Below are positions 50,680-60,494 of a DNA stretch of 64,000 bases, one piece after another. The position numbers were made by a program, and so were the translations under genes. Source of the stretch: Thauera terpenica 58Eu (GTDB lineage Bacteria; Pseudomonadota; Gammaproteobacteria; Burkholderiales; Rhodocyclaceae); assembly GCF_000443165.1 (NCBI RefSeq), contig NZ_ATJV01000001.1, positions 186,001 to 250,000 of the forward strand. The letters run 5' to 3'. A model generated the notes under the pieces. It was not told where the DNA came from, did no database searches, and saw only the letters and a program-made list of their open reading frames with translations. Position 1 is the stretch's first letter. Each line of letters opens with the position of its first letter.

Positions 50680-51318
50680 TCAGCGCGCGACGAAGACGCC
50701 GTACTCCTCGCTGGCGTCGAGCAGCCAGCGGTACAGGTAGTCGGCGAAGCTGCGCCGGATGATCAGCTCCCACTGCGCCTCGCCCACACGGCGAATGACC
50801 GCCGTGCTCTTGGCCAGGGTGGTGCTGACGCCCTTGCCGACCGGGAAATTGCGCGGATGGAAGTCATAGCCGGCCGACTTCATCAACACCGCAAGCGCGG
50901 AGGGACCGCTCAACTCAAGCACGGTCTGCGCGCCGCTGACCTGCATCACCGCATAGTGACCGCTCAGGGCTTCACGCAGACGTGCTTCGGTCGCGTAGTC
51001 CTCGCCTTGCGGCACGACGATCAGCCACTCGTCAGGCGACATCCACTGCACACTGACACCGCGCTCGGCGTCACGTGACACCGGGCCCATCTTCAGCGGC
51101 AAGGGCAGACCCAGGGCCACCTCGACCCCGGCGCGGAAGCCCTCGTCGGCGGCCCTGCCGCGCAGGATCAGATGACCAAGCAGGGCGTGCTCGCGCACAC
51201 AAACCCCCGCGCCTTGTGCCGAAGTGAGGGTGGCCACCGTGATGCGGCTGATGGCAAGCGGCGACTCGGCCTGAACTGCCACCGCCGGGTGGGCATTGAA
51301 AGTTGCTACATCAGACAT
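50680..51318 (-). CDS. soxG: Sarcosine oxidase gamma subunit
   Basis: 212 residues from the ATG at 51318, which lies within the last codons of soxA (8-base overlap). GcvT-like fold: MSPDEWLIVVPQGEDYATEARLREAL, VMQVSGAQTVLELSGPSALAVLMKSAGYDFHPRNFPVGKGVSTTLAKSTAVIRRVGEAQWELIIRRSFADYLYRWLLDA. It is the gamma chain of the four-subunit enzyme that oxidises sarcosine to glycine, hydrogen peroxide and methylene-THF. Last gene of the sox set. Confidence 0.92.
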   Translation of the reverse strand: MSDVATFNAHPAVAVQAESPLAISRITVATLTSAQGAGVCVREHALLGHLILRGRAADEGFRAGVEVALGLPLPLKMGPVSRDAERGVSVQWMSPDEWLIVVPQGEDYATEARLREALSGHYAVMQVSGAQTVLELSGPSALAVLMKSAGYDFHPRNFPVGKGVSTTLAKSTAVIRRVGEAQWELIIRRSFADYLYRWLLDASEEYGVFVAR

Positions 51319-54300
51319 GATGACGAGTTCCTTTTGGATCGTAGAAGACGGGGCTGACCACTTCGGCGGCATGCAACGAACCATCGCCACTCGACAGATA
51401 GACGGTCTGACCCATGCGCTCGCTACCCCCCTTGAGCAGGGCGAGCGCAAAACCATGGCCCAGCACCGGGCTGAAGTAGCTGGAGGTGACGTGTCCGTAC
51501 ATCGGCATCGGGATCTTGATCTCCTTCTCGAGCACGATCTGCGCGCCTTCCTGCAGCACCACCTTCGGATCGAGCGGCTTCAGACCGACGAGCTGCTTGC
51601 GGTCGGTGCGACGGGTATCGGGTCGTGACAGCGCACGACGGCCGATCCACGAATAAGGCTTCTTGTAGCCCACGCACCACTGCATGCCCAGATCCTCAGG
51701 CGTCACCGAGCCATCGGTTTCCTGCCCGATGATGACGAAACCCTTCTCCGCACGCAGCACGTGCATGGTCTCGGTGCCGTAAGGCGTCAGGTCGTACTTG
51801 GCACCCTTTTCGAACAAGGCCTTGCAAACATGCATCGCGTAGTTGGCCTGGACGTTGATCTCGTAGGAGAGCTCGCCGGTGAAGGAGATGCGGAAGATGC
51901 GCGCCGGCACCCCTGCCACCTTCGCCTCACGCCAGTCCATGTAGGGAAAGGCCTCCGCCGACACGTCGATGTCTGCCACTTCGGCCAGCAGCTTGCGCGC
52001 CTTCGGCCCGGTGATCGTCATCGCCACCCAGTTGTCGGTGGTGGAGTTGAAATACACCTCAAGCTCTGGCCACTCGGTCTGGTGCCACAGCTCCATCCAG
52101 TCCAGCACCCCGGCGGCACCGCCAGTGGTGGTGGTCATGTGGAAGTGGTTCTCGGCGAGGCAGGCAGTGACGCCGTCGTCCATCACCATGCCGTCGTCCT
52201 TGCACATGAGACCGTAACGGCACTTGCCGGGCTCGAGCTTGGTCCACGCGTTGGTATAGAGGCGGTTGAGGAACTCGCGCGCGTCCTTGCCCTGGATCTC
52301 GATCTTGCCCAGCGTCGACGCGTCGAGCATGCCGACACCCTCACGCACCGCGCGGCACTCGCGCTGCACCGCGTCGTGCATCGACTCGGTGCCACGCGGG
52401 AAGTACCACGGCCGCATCCACTGGCCGACTTCCTCGAACTTTGCGCCGCGCTCGAGGTGCGAAGCATGGAGCGCGGTGTAACGGCGCGGATCGAAGAGCT
52501 CGTCGCAATGGCGTCCGGCGATCGCGCCGAATGCGATCGGGGTGTAGTTCGGACGGAACACGGTGGTGCCGGTTTCGGGGATCGTCTGCTTGGTGACGCG
52601 TGCGGCGATCGCCATGCCGTTGATGTTGCCCAGCTTGCCCTGGTCGGTACCGAAGCCCAGACCGGTGTAGCGCTTGACGTGCTCGATCGACTCGAAGCCC
52701 TCGCGTGTGGCGAGCTCGATGCCGGCCGCAGTGACGTCGTTCTGCTGATCGACGAACTGCTTGGGTGCACGCATCGTCGGCTTGGTGTGCGGCACCTCGT
52801 ACAGCGCCACCGCCTTGCCTTCGCGCACCGCCGCCACCGCGGGGGGGGTGACCGTAACTGCGTTCAGACCGGCCTCGGCGGCAGCGCGTGCGCCGGCCTC
52901 GAAGCCGTCCTCGAGCGCATCGCGCAAGGACCAGCGCCCATTGACGCCGCCGGCGGCGATCTGCCCGGGCACACCGCCCGAGACAAAGCCGAACAGGTCC
53001 TCGCGCCACACCGGACGGCGGCCGGTATGCGCCGCGAGGTGGATGACGGGGCTGTAGCCGCCCGAGCTGGCGATGGTGTCGCAGCCCAGCTCCTGGGTGC
53101 TGCCCATGACGCGGAAGCCCTCGATGTCGATGGCGGCCACCACGGCCGAGGTGACGCGCTTCTTGCCCTGCGCCTCGATCACCGCGCTGCCGCTGATGAC
53201 ACGGATGTTGCGCGAGCGCGCAGCGGCCACCAGATCGCCGTCCGGCTTGTCGCGTGCGTCGACGATCGCCACCACCGTACGACCGGCATCGTGCCAGTCG
53301 AGGGCCGCGCGGTAGCCGTGGTCGTTGGTCGTCGACAGCACCAGGGTCTTGCCCGGGATCACGCCGTAGCGGCGGATGAAGGTCGACACGGCGCCGGCGA
53401 GCATGTTGCCCGGAACGTCGTTGCGCCCATACACCAGCGGCCGCTCCAGCGCACCGGTGGCGAGCACGACACGCTTGGCGCGCACCTTGTGCATGCGTGC
53501 CCGGCTCTGGCGGCGGCCATTGGCCTGGGGCGCGAGGTCGGCCAGGTGCTCGGTGCGGCGCTCATGCAAGGTCACGAAGTTGTGATCGTGATAGCCATTG
53601 GCGGTGGTGCGCGCCAGCAACAGCACGTCAGGCAGGGTGGCGAGCTCGGCCAGCACCGTGGCCACCCACTCTGCGGCCGGGCTACCGTCGATCGACTCGC
53701 GGCTGTCGAGCAGCGAACCGCCCATCTCTTCCTGCTCGTCGCACAGGATGACGCGCGCACCGCTGCGCCCGGCGGCCAGCGCGGCGGCCAGGCCACTGGG
53801 GCCGGCGCCGACGATGAGCACGTCGCAGTGATGGTTCATGTGGTCGTAGATGTCCGGATCGCTCTCGACCGGGCTACGACCCAGGCCTGCGGCCTTGCGG
53901 ATGTATTGCTCGTACTTCGGCCACGCCGAGGCCGGCGTCATGAAGGTCTTGTAGTAGAAGCCCGGCGGCATGAACTGACCACCCAGGGAGCCCAGCAGAC
54001 CCATCACGTCGCGGTCTACGTTGGGCCAGCCATTGGTGCTCTTGGCGACCAGGCCGTTGTACAGCGCCTGCTGCGTGGCGCGCACGTTGGGCACCTGGCC
54101 CGCTTCGGTGGAACCCAGCTGCACGATGGCGTTGGGCTCATCGGCTCCAGCGGCCATCACACCACGCGGACGGGCGTACTTGAAGCTGCGATTGACGACG
54201 TCCACACCATTGGCGAGCAGGGCCGAGGCGAGCGTGTCGCCGGCAAAGCCCTGGAGGCTGACGCCATTGAAGTTGAAACTCAGCGGGCGCGTGCGGTCGA

Positions 54301-54337
54301 TGCGGCCGCCGGTGCCGAGACGATTGCGTTGGCTCAT
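51311..54337 (-). CDS. soxA: Sarcosine oxidase alpha subunit
   Basis: 1008 residues from the ATG at 54337, full length for the family. It starts RPLSFNFNGVSLQGFAGDTLASALLANGVDVVNRSFKYARPRG (a 2Fe-2S-ferredoxin-like fold). An NAD/FAD-binding domain follows at about 165 (CDVLIVGAGPSGLAAALAAGRSGARVILCDEQ), and a C-terminal folate-binding GcvT-type domain at about 600-1000 (FTGELSYEINVQANYAMHV). It holds the THF site that traps the methyl group as methylene-THF. The stop of soxD overlaps its start (4 bases). Confidence 0.95.
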   Translation of the reverse strand: MSQRNRLGTGGRIDRTRPLSFNFNGVSLQGFAGDTLASALLANGVDVVNRSFKYARPRGVMAAGADEPNAIVQLGSTEAGQVPNVRATQQALYNGLVAKSTNGWPNVDRDVMGLLGSLGGQFMPPGFYYKTFMTPASAWPKYEQYIRKAAGLGRSPVESDPDIYDHMNHHCDVLIVGAGPSGLAAALAAGRSGARVILCDEQEEMGGSLLDSRESIDGSPAAEWVATVLAELATLPDVLLLARTTANGYHDHNFVTLHERRTEHLADLAPQANGRRQSRARMHKVRAKRVVLATGALERPLVYGRNDVPGNMLAGAVSTFIRRYGVIPGKTLVLSTTNDHGYRAALDWHDAGRTVVAIVDARDKPDGDLVAAARSRNIRVISGSAVIEAQGKKRVTSAVVAAIDIEGFRVMGSTQELGCDTIASSGGYSPVIHLAAHTGRRPVWREDLFGFVSGGVPGQIAAGGVNGRWSLRDALEDGFEAGARAAAEAGLNAVTVTPPAVAAVREGKAVALYEVPHTKPTMRAPKQFVDQQNDVTAAGIELATREGFESIEHVKRYTGLGFGTDQGKLGNINGMAIAARVTKQTIPETGTTVFRPNYTPIAFGAIAGRHCDELFDPRRYTALHASHLERGAKFEEVGQWMRPWYFPRGTESMHDAVQRECRAVREGVGMLDASTLGKIEIQGKDAREFLNRLYTNAWTKLEPGKCRYGLMCKDDGMVMDDGVTACLAENHFHMTTTTGGAAGVLDWMELWHQTEWPELEVYFNSTTDNWVAMTITGPKARKLLAEVADIDVSAEAFPYMDWREAKVAGVPARIFRISFTGELSYEINVQANYAMHVCKALFEKGAKYDLTPYGTETMHVLRAEKGFVIIGQETDGSVTPEDLGMQWCVGYKKPYSWIGRRALSRPDTRRTDRKQLVGLKPLDPKVVLQEGAQIVLEKEIKIPMPMYGHVTSSYFSPVLGHGFALALLKGGSERMGQTVYLSSGDGSLHAAEVVSPVFYDPKGTRHHV

Positions 54338-54657
54338 TTTGCCGCTCCCTTGTCTGAGGCCGAGCCATTGCGCGACTCGGCGGTGACCACCGGTTGCTGA
54401 CCGGGCTTGTAGGTTTCGAGGATTTCGTAGCTCACGGTGTCGCGTGTGACGTTGAAGAACTTGCGGCAGCCGACGGCGTGGAACCACTGCTCGTGATGCA
54501 GGCCACGCGGATTCTTGCGGAAGAACAGGTAGTTGCCCCAGTCTTCGTCACTGGCGCTTTCGGGCTCGGGCGGACGGGCGATGTGCGCCTCACCCTTGGA
54601 GCGGAACTCTTCTTCCTCGCGATGCTCGTCGCAATGGGGACAGTAGATGTGCAGCAT
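54334..54657 (-). CDS. soxD: Sarcosine oxidase delta subunit
   Basis: 107 residues, overlapping the soxA start. Zinc-type motif MLHIYCPHCDEHREEEEF and a third/fourth ligand region HAVGCRKFFNVTRDT; GNYLFFRKNPRGLHHEQWFH is the family core. Small structural chain that binds zinc in the heterotetramer. The Ala/Ser/Lys-rich C-terminus is variable. Confidence 0.94.
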   Translation of the reverse strand: MLHIYCPHCDEHREEEEFRSKGEAHIARPPEPESASDEDWGNYLFFRKNPRGLHHEQWFHAVGCRKFFNVTRDTVSYEILETYKPGQQPVVTAESRNGSASDKGAAK

Positions 54658-54672
54658 GGTGTCGTGCTCCTG

Positions 54673-55923
54673 TCAGTGCGCAACGCCAGCGGCGCCGTGC
54701 TCGTCGATCAGCTTTCCGGAGATGAAGCGGTCGATGGTGAAGGGGGCGGCAAGCGGATGTGCCTTGCCGGCGGCGAGGGTGGCGGCGAAGACGTGGCCCG
54801 AGCCGGGCGTGGCCTTGAAGCCGCCGGTACCCCAGCCGCAGTTGAAGAACAGGCCGCCCACCGGCGTGGCCGAGATGATCGGGCAGGCGTCGGGCGTGGT
54901 ATCGACGATGCCGCCCCACTGCCGGTTCATGCGTACGCGCGAGAAGATCGGGAACAGTTCGACGATGGCCTGCAGCGTGTGCTCGATGGTCTGATAGCTG
55001 CCGCGCTGGCCATAGCCGACGTAGCCGTCGATGCCGGCACCGATGACGAGGTCGCCCTTGTCCGACTGGCTGATGTAGCCATGGACGTGGTTGGACATCA
55101 CCACCGTGTCCAGGATCGGCTTCATCGGCTCGGACACCAGCGCCTGCAGCGGATGCGACTCCACCGGCAGCTTGAAGCCAGCCATCTTCGCCAGCACGCC
55201 CGAGTTGCCTGCGGTGACCACGCCGACGGTCTTGGCGCCGATGAAGCCACGGCTGGTCTCGACGCCCAGCACCTTGCCGCCACTCGTGCGAATGCCGGTG
55301 ACTTCGGTCTGCTGCAGCATGTCCACCCCCAGCGCATCGGCGCCGCGGGCAAAGCCCCAGGCCACCGCGTCATGGCGTGCGACGCCGGCACGCGGCTGCC
55401 AGGAAGCGCCCAGCACCGGAAAACGGCGATTGGCCGTGCAGTCCATGTGCGGCACGATCTCCTTGACCTGGCGCGCGTCGATCACCTCGCCGTCGATGCC
55501 ATTGAGACGGTTGGCGTTGACGCGGCGATGGATGTCGCGCATGTCCTGCAGGGTGTGACCCAGGTTCATCACCCCGCGCTGCGAGAACATGACGTTGTAG
55601 TTGAGCTCCTGCGACAGCCCTTCCCACAGCTTCATCGCGTGCTCATAGAGCCACGCCGACTCGTCCCACAGGTAGTTGGAACGCACGATGGTGGTGTTGC
55701 GCGCCGTGTTACCGCCGCCCAGCCAGCCCTTCTCGACCACCGCAACGTTGGTGATGCCGTGCACCTTGGCGAGGTAGTACGCGGTCGCCAGGCCATGCCC
55801 GCCGCCGCCCACGATGATCACGTCGTACTCGCGCTTGGGCGCAGGGTTGCGCCACATGCGCTGCCAGTTCTCGTGGTGGCTCAACGCGTGCTTGACGAGT
55901 CCGAAGCCTGAATATTGTTTCAT
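54673..55923 (-). CDS. soxB: Sarcosine oxidase beta subunit
   Basis: 416 residues of the DAO family. N-terminal dinucleotide motif [20 protein letters not shown] (about 32-51). The covalent-flavin and substrate region is [45 protein letters not shown] (about 335-380). It contains the FAD/FMN site where sarcosine is demethylated; methylene passes to the alpha subunit's THF. It follows sdaA by 33 bases and precedes soxD by 15. Confidence 0.95.
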   Translation of the reverse strand: MKQYSGFGLVKHALSHHENWQRMWRNPAPKREYDVIIVGGGGHGLATAYYLAKVHGITNVAVVEKGWLGGGNTARNTTIVRSNYLWDESAWLYEHAMKLWEGLSQELNYNVMFSQRGVMNLGHTLQDMRDIHRRVNANRLNGIDGEVIDARQVKEIVPHMDCTANRRFPVLGASWQPRAGVARHDAVAWGFARGADALGVDMLQQTEVTGIRTSGGKVLGVETSRGFIGAKTVGVVTAGNSGVLAKMAGFKLPVESHPLQALVSEPMKPILDTVVMSNHVHGYISQSDKGDLVIGAGIDGYVGYGQRGSYQTIEHTLQAIVELFPIFSRVRMNRQWGGIVDTTPDACPIISATPVGGLFFNCGWGTGGFKATPGSGHVFAATLAAGKAHPLAAPFTIDRFISGKLIDEHGAAGVAH

Positions 55924-55956
55924 GAGGTGTTCTCCTTTGGCTGCCTGGCTGCGCGC

Positions 55957-57336
55957 TCAGCACTCGATGACGTTCACGGCTAACCCGCCGCGGGATGTTT
56001 CCTTGTACTTGTCCTTCATGTCGCGACCGGTCTCGCGCATGGTCTTGATGACCTCGTCGAGCGACACGAAATGCTTGCCATCGCCGCGCAGCGCGATGCG
56101 CGCGGCGTTGATGGCCTTCACCGAGCCCATCGCGTTGCGCTCGATGCATGGCACCTGGACGAGGCCGCCGACCGGGTCGCAAGTCAGACCGAGGTTGTGC
56201 TCCATGCCGATCTCGGCTGCGTTCTCGACCTGCTCCGGCGTGCCGCCCAGGACTTCGGCCAGCGCGCCGGCTGCCATCGAGCAGGCCACCCCCACTTCTC
56301 CCTGGCAGCCGACTTCGGCACCGGAGATCGAAGCGTTCTTCTTGAACAGCAGGCCGATGGCCGCGGCCGTCAGCAGGAAGCGCACCACGCCGTCCTCATT
56401 GGCGCCGGGCACGAAGCGGTAGTAGTAGTGCAGCACTGCGGGGATGATGCCGGCCGCGCCATTGGTGGGCGCGGTGACGACGCGCCCGCCGGCGGCGTTC
56501 TCTTCATTGACCGCCAGGGCGTAGAGGTTCACCCAGTCCAGCGTCGTCAGCGGATCGCGCAGCGAAGCCTCAGGCGCACTGGACAGCTTGCGATAGAGCT
56601 CGGCCGCACGCCGGCGCACTTTCATGCCACCGGGCAGAACGCCCTCGTTCTCGCAACCACGGCGCACACAGGCCTGCATCACCTTCCAGATGTGCAGCAA
56701 GCCGTTGCGCGTCTCCGCTTCGCTGCGCCAGTGCTTCTCGTTCTCCATCATCAGGCTGCTGATCGACAGATTGCTTTCCGCGCACTGCACGAGCAACTGG
56801 TCACCGGTGAGGAAGTGATAGGGCAGCTGGGTGTCGTCGAGCACGATGCGATCAGCGCCCGCCGCATCCTCATTGACGACGAAGCCACCGCCGACCGAGT
56901 AATAAACCCGGCTCGCCAATTCCACATCGTCCTCACCATAGGCGGTCAGGCGCATGCCGTTGGGGTGGAAAGGCAGACTCTGCCGACGCAGGAAGATGAG
57001 GTCGGTCTTTTCAGCGAAGTCGATCTCATGCATGCCCAGCAGCAGGAGCTTTCCGCTTGCACGGATGCGCGCCAGGCGCTCGTCTATCGAGTCCGGATCG
57101 ACCAGGTCGGGCGCCTCGCCCAAGAGGCCGAGGATCACCGCCTTGTCGCTGGCGTGCCCCTTCCCGGTGGCGCCGAGCGAGCCATACAGCTCGGCACGCA
57201 CCCGGCGCACGCTGCTCAGCACGCCCTCGTCCTGCAACCGGGTGACGAAGATCAGCGCCGCACGCATCGGGCCCACGGTGTGCGAGCTCGACGGCCCGAT
57301 GCCGATCTTGAACATGTCAAATACGCTAATAGCCAT
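55957..57336 (-). CDS. sdaA: L-serine ammonia-lyase (single-chain, iron-sulfur)
   Basis: 459 residues from the ATG at 57336 ([31 protein letters not shown]). The alpha domain carries the iron-sulfur cysteines: [32 protein letters not shown] and [31 protein letters not shown]. It deaminates serine to pyruvate. Its place between glyA and soxBDAG makes it the exit step for carbon from sarcosine and glycine. It is 22 bases behind glyA. Confidence 0.95.
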   Translation of the reverse strand: MAISVFDMFKIGIGPSSSHTVGPMRAALIFVTRLQDEGVLSSVRRVRAELYGSLGATGKGHASDKAVILGLLGEAPDLVDPDSIDERLARIRASGKLLLLGMHEIDFAEKTDLIFLRRQSLPFHPNGMRLTAYGEDDVELASRVYYSVGGGFVVNEDAAGADRIVLDDTQLPYHFLTGDQLLVQCAESNLSISSLMMENEKHWRSEAETRNGLLHIWKVMQACVRRGCENEGVLPGGMKVRRRAAELYRKLSSAPEASLRDPLTTLDWVNLYALAVNEENAAGGRVVTAPTNGAAGIIPAVLHYYYRFVPGANEDGVVRFLLTAAAIGLLFKKNASISGAEVGCQGEVGVACSMAAGALAEVLGGTPEQVENAAEIGMEHNLGLTCDPVGGLVQVPCIERNAMGSVKAINAARIALRGDGKHFVSLDEVIKTMRETGRDMKDKYKETSRGGLAVNVIEC

Positions 57337-57358
57337 TGTCGTTCTCCTGGCGCATCGT

Positions 57359-58621
57359 TCAACGGCTGGCGGGATACACCGGGAAGCGGGCACACAGGGC
57401 GCTGGCCTTCTCGCGTACCGCGGCAATCACCGACTCGTCGTCGATGTTGTCGAGCACGTCGCAGATCCAATGCGTCAGTTCCTTGGCCTCGGCTTCCTTG
57501 AAACCACGGGTGGTGATGGCTGGGGTGCCGATGCGGATGCCGCTGGTGACGAAAGGCGACTGCGGGTCGTTGGGCACCGCATTCTTGTTGACCGTGATGT
57601 GGGCCGCGCCCAGGGCGGCGTCGGCGGCCTTGCCGGTGATGCCCTTGGCGACCAGATCGACCAGGAAGAGGTGGTCATCCGTGCCGCCGGAGACGATGTT
57701 GTAGCCGCGCGCGACGAACTCGGCCGCCATGGCGCGGGCGTTCTTGAGCACCTGCTCCTGGTAGAGCTTGAACTCGGGCTGCAGCGCCTCCTTGAAGGCG
57801 ACGGCCTTGGCGGCGATGATGTGCATCAGGGGGCCACCCTGGGTGCCCGGGAACACCATAGAGTTGAACTTCTTCTCCAGTTCGGGGTTCGAGCGCGCCA
57901 GGATCAGGCCACCACGCGGACCGCGCAGGGTCTTGTGGGTGGTAGTGGTGACGACGTCGGCGAAAGGCATCGGGTTCGGGTACAGGCCGGCCGCCACCAG
58001 CCCGGCGACGTGCGCCATATCGACAAACAGGTAGGCGCCCACGGCATCGGCGATGTCGCGGAAGCGCTGCCAGTCGATGACGCGCGAATAGGCCGAGAAA
58101 CCGGCAACGATCATCTTCGGCTTGTGCTCGCGCGCCAGCGCCTCAACCTGGTCGTAGTCGATCTCGCCGGTCTCCAGGACGATGCCGTACTGCACCGGGT
58201 TGTAGATCTTGCCCGAGAAGTTGACCTTGGCGCCGTGGGTCAGGTGACCACCGTGAGCGAGGCTCATGCCCAGCACGGTGTCGTGCGGCTCAAGCAGGGC
58301 CATGTATACCGCGGCGTTGGCCTGCGAGCCGGAGTGCGGCTGCACGTTGACGTAGTCGGCGCCGAACAACTCCTTGGCGCGGTCGATGGCGAGCTGTTCG
58401 ACCACGTCGACATGCTCGCAGCCACCGTAGTAACGCTTGCCGGGATAGCCCTCAGCGTACTTGTTGGTCAGCACGCTGCCTTGCGCTTCGAGCACACGCG
58501 GGCTGGCGTAGTTCTCGGATGCGATCAGTTCGATGTGCGACTCCTGGCGCACGTACTCGGCGTCCATGGCGGCCTTGAGTTCGTCGTCGAAGCCAGCGAT
58601 GCGGTCGGTCATTGCAAACAT
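57359..58621 (-). CDS. glyA: Serine hydroxymethyltransferase of the sarcosine operon
   Basis: 420 residues from the ATG at 58621, ribosome site GAGGAGACACC. PLP lysine in [20 protein letters not shown] (Lys at about 232), early family block [39 protein letters not shown]. It condenses glycine with methylene-THF to serine, using both products of sarcosine oxidase. First gene of the six-gene leftward unit. Other glyA copies may exist outside the window, since pathway-specific glyA1-like genes accompany sox operons in pseudomonads. Confidence 0.96.
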   Translation of the reverse strand: MFAMTDRIAGFDDELKAAMDAEYVRQESHIELIASENYASPRVLEAQGSVLTNKYAEGYPGKRYYGGCEHVDVVEQLAIDRAKELFGADYVNVQPHSGSQANAAVYMALLEPHDTVLGMSLAHGGHLTHGAKVNFSGKIYNPVQYGIVLETGEIDYDQVEALAREHKPKMIVAGFSAYSRVIDWQRFRDIADAVGAYLFVDMAHVAGLVAAGLYPNPMPFADVVTTTTHKTLRGPRGGLILARSNPELEKKFNSMVFPGTQGGPLMHIIAAKAVAFKEALQPEFKLYQEQVLKNARAMAAEFVARGYNIVSGGTDDHLFLVDLVAKGITGKAADAALGAAHITVNKNAVPNDPQSPFVTSGIRIGTPAITTRGFKEAEAKELTHWICDVLDNIDDESVIAAVREKASALCARFPVYPASR

Positions 58622-58795
58622 GATGGGGTGTCTCCTCGTTGGTATTGAAATCCGTCGATCACGGCAGGCCCGTCCACACGACGACCTGATGGGAACCGAT
58701 CTTAGGAACTTAGCCCCTGTCACTTTTGCCTGTATCCGTCATGCGTTTGCCCACTGCAGACAAAGACGCAAAAACCCGGCTAATGCGGTGATAAA

Positions 58796-58857
58796 TGTAA
58801 ATACGGCCAGCCCAGCCCTTGCACAACATTGCACAAGTCGCCGCAATGGCATTTACA
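58796..58857. promoter_or_regulatory. Nested repeats in the glyA/nhaC divergent region
   Basis: Two direct copies of TTGCACAA (58819-58826 and 58829-58836, ten bases apart, one helical turn) are flanked by TGTAAAT (58796-58802) and its reverse complement ATTTACA (58851-58857). This looks like an operator for an AraC-type protein such as the GlxA regulator at 60495. The whole gap 58622-58911 has no gene; promoters for glyA and the antiporter must lie here. No glycine riboswitch was recognised. Confidence 0.5.
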
Positions 58858-58911
58858 CGCCGACCGTAGTCTCCCCATTGACCGCAAGGTCACAATTACA
58901 AGGAGACACGC

Positions 58912-60420
58912 ATGACTGCGAAAACGATAAAGCGGCCGACTCTCGGCCTCGCGCTGCTGCCCATCGTCCTGACCCTGGGCGTACTGGGAATCCAGCTGTT
59001 CTACTTCAAGGACTTCACCCCCCACGTCCCGCTCGCCTTCGGCCTCGCCATCACCGCCGCGCTGGGCTGGATGCAGGGCCATCGCTGGCATGACATGGAA
59101 GCGGGCGCGCTGCGCGTGGTCACCATCGGCCTGCAATCGGTAGCCATCCTGATGGTGGTCGGCATGATCATCGGCACCTGGATCGCCAGTGGCACCGTGC
59201 CCTACCTCATTCATGCCGGTCTGCAACTGCTCACTCCGGCCTGGTTCCTGGCCGCCGGCATGTTGCTGTGTGCGGTGGTATCCGTCTCGCTCGGCACCTC
59301 GTGGGGCACGGTGGGCACCGTCGGCCTGGCGCTGATGGGCATCGGCGCCGGCTTCGACATTCCGATGTACTGGACGGCGGGCGCCGTGGTTTCGGGTGCC
59401 TTCTTCGGCGACAAGGTCTCGCCGCTGTCCGACACCACCAACCTCGCCCCTGCCGTCACCGGCACCAATCTGTTCGATCACATCCGCAACATGATGCCGA
59501 CCACGATTCCGGCCATGCTGATCGCCTTCGTCATCTACCTGATCGCCGGGTACGAGCTCGTCGATGGCCGCCCGGTGGACTTCGGCAAGATCGAGACCAT
59601 CACCCTTGGCCTTGAGCAGAATTTCAAGCTGTCATGGATCGCGCTGCTGCCCGCTGCGCTGGTGCTGCTGCTGGCACTGAAGAAGATGCCGGCCATTCCG
59701 TCGCTGTTCGCGGGCGCGGTCGCCGGCGCGGTGATGGCGATGACACTTCAGGGTTCCGGCCTGCATGACGTGTTCGCCTACATGCAAAGCGGCTACTCGA
59801 TCGAGACCGGCGTCAAGGAAATCGACAGCCTGCTCAACCGCGGCGGCATCCAGTCGATGACCTGGGTCATCACCCTGGTGCTGATCGCGCTCGGCTTTGG
59901 CGGCGCACTCGAACATACGGGTTGCCTCGAGGTCATCGTCGAGTCCGTGCTCAAGCGCGCACGCAGCTTCGGTTCGATGCAGGCCGCCGCCGTAGGCACC
60001 GCGGTTGCCACCAACCTCGTCGCCGGCGACCCCTACCTGTCGATCGCGCTGCCCGGGCGCATGTTCGCCCCCGCCTACCGCGGCAAGGCTTACTCAACCC
60101 TGAACCTGTCACGTGCCATTGAAGAAGGCGGCACCCTGATCTCGCCGCTCGTGCCCTGGAATGCGGGTGGGGCGATCGTCATCACCGCGCTGGGTCTGGG
60201 CGTGGCCGACGGCAACTTCGACAACCTGCTCTACATCCCGCTTGCTTTCGCGTGCTGGGTGTCACCGGTGATCGGTATCATCTATGCTTACCTTGGCTGG
60301 TTCTCTCCCAAGGCCAGTGCTGCTGAGAAGCAGCGCTGGCACGACCTGGGCGAAGCCATCCAGATCATCGAACCCCAAGCTGGCACAACAGGCCTGAAGC
60401 CCAGCCTGGCAACCGGCTGA
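58912..60420 (+). CDS. NhaC-family sodium/proton antiporter-like transporter
   Basis: 502 residues with about eleven membrane helices. It has the NhaC-family blocks TSWGTVGTVGLALMGIGAGFDIPMYWTAGAVVSGAFFGDKVSPLSDTTNLAPAVTGTNLFDHI (about 130-190) and VATNLVAGDPYLSIALPGRMFAPAYR. RBS AAGGAGACACGC. By family it exchanges Na+ for H+; members next to amino-acid catabolic genes may instead move a carboxylate with sodium. Divergent from glyA, with the shared control region between. Confidence 0.88.
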   Translation: MTAKTIKRPTLGLALLPIVLTLGVLGIQLFYFKDFTPHVPLAFGLAITAALGWMQGHRWHDMEAGALRVVTIGLQSVAILMVVGMIIGTWIASGTVPYLIHAGLQLLTPAWFLAAGMLLCAVVSVSLGTSWGTVGTVGLALMGIGAGFDIPMYWTAGAVVSGAFFGDKVSPLSDTTNLAPAVTGTNLFDHIRNMMPTTIPAMLIAFVIYLIAGYELVDGRPVDFGKIETITLGLEQNFKLSWIALLPAALVLLLALKKMPAIPSLFAGAVAGAVMAMTLQGSGLHDVFAYMQSGYSIETGVKEIDSLLNRGGIQSMTWVITLVLIALGFGGALEHTGCLEVIVESVLKRARSFGSMQAAAVGTAVATNLVAGDPYLSIALPGRMFAPAYRGKAYSTLNLSRAIEEGGTLISPLVPWNAGGAIVITALGLGVADGNFDNLLYIPLAFACWVSPVIGIIYAYLGWFSPKASAAEKQRWHDLGEAIQIIEPQAGTTGLKPSLATG

Positions 60421-60429
60421 CCCGCCAGC

Positions 60430-60465
60430 ACACGATCCGGGGGCCTGTTCGCCCCCGGATCGTGT
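60430..60465 (+). terminator. Terminator hairpin between antiporter and GlxA genes
   Basis: ACACGATCCGGGGGC pairs with its complement (15 bp) over a six-base loop, nine bases past the antiporter stop. The 3' arm covers the GTG at 60462, which argues against that codon as the start of the regulator gene. Confidence 0.75.
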
Positions 60466-60494
60466 CGCCGCGGCAGAGTGCACAAGGCGTGGCA

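Noticed and set aside
51761-54400. 879-codon plus-strand open frame
   Set aside because: Antisense shadow of soxA, with low-complexity His/Arg/Ala/Val composition.
58622-58911. Glycine riboswitch ahead of glyA
   Set aside because: I looked for the paired glycine-aptamer core on the minus strand and did not find it.
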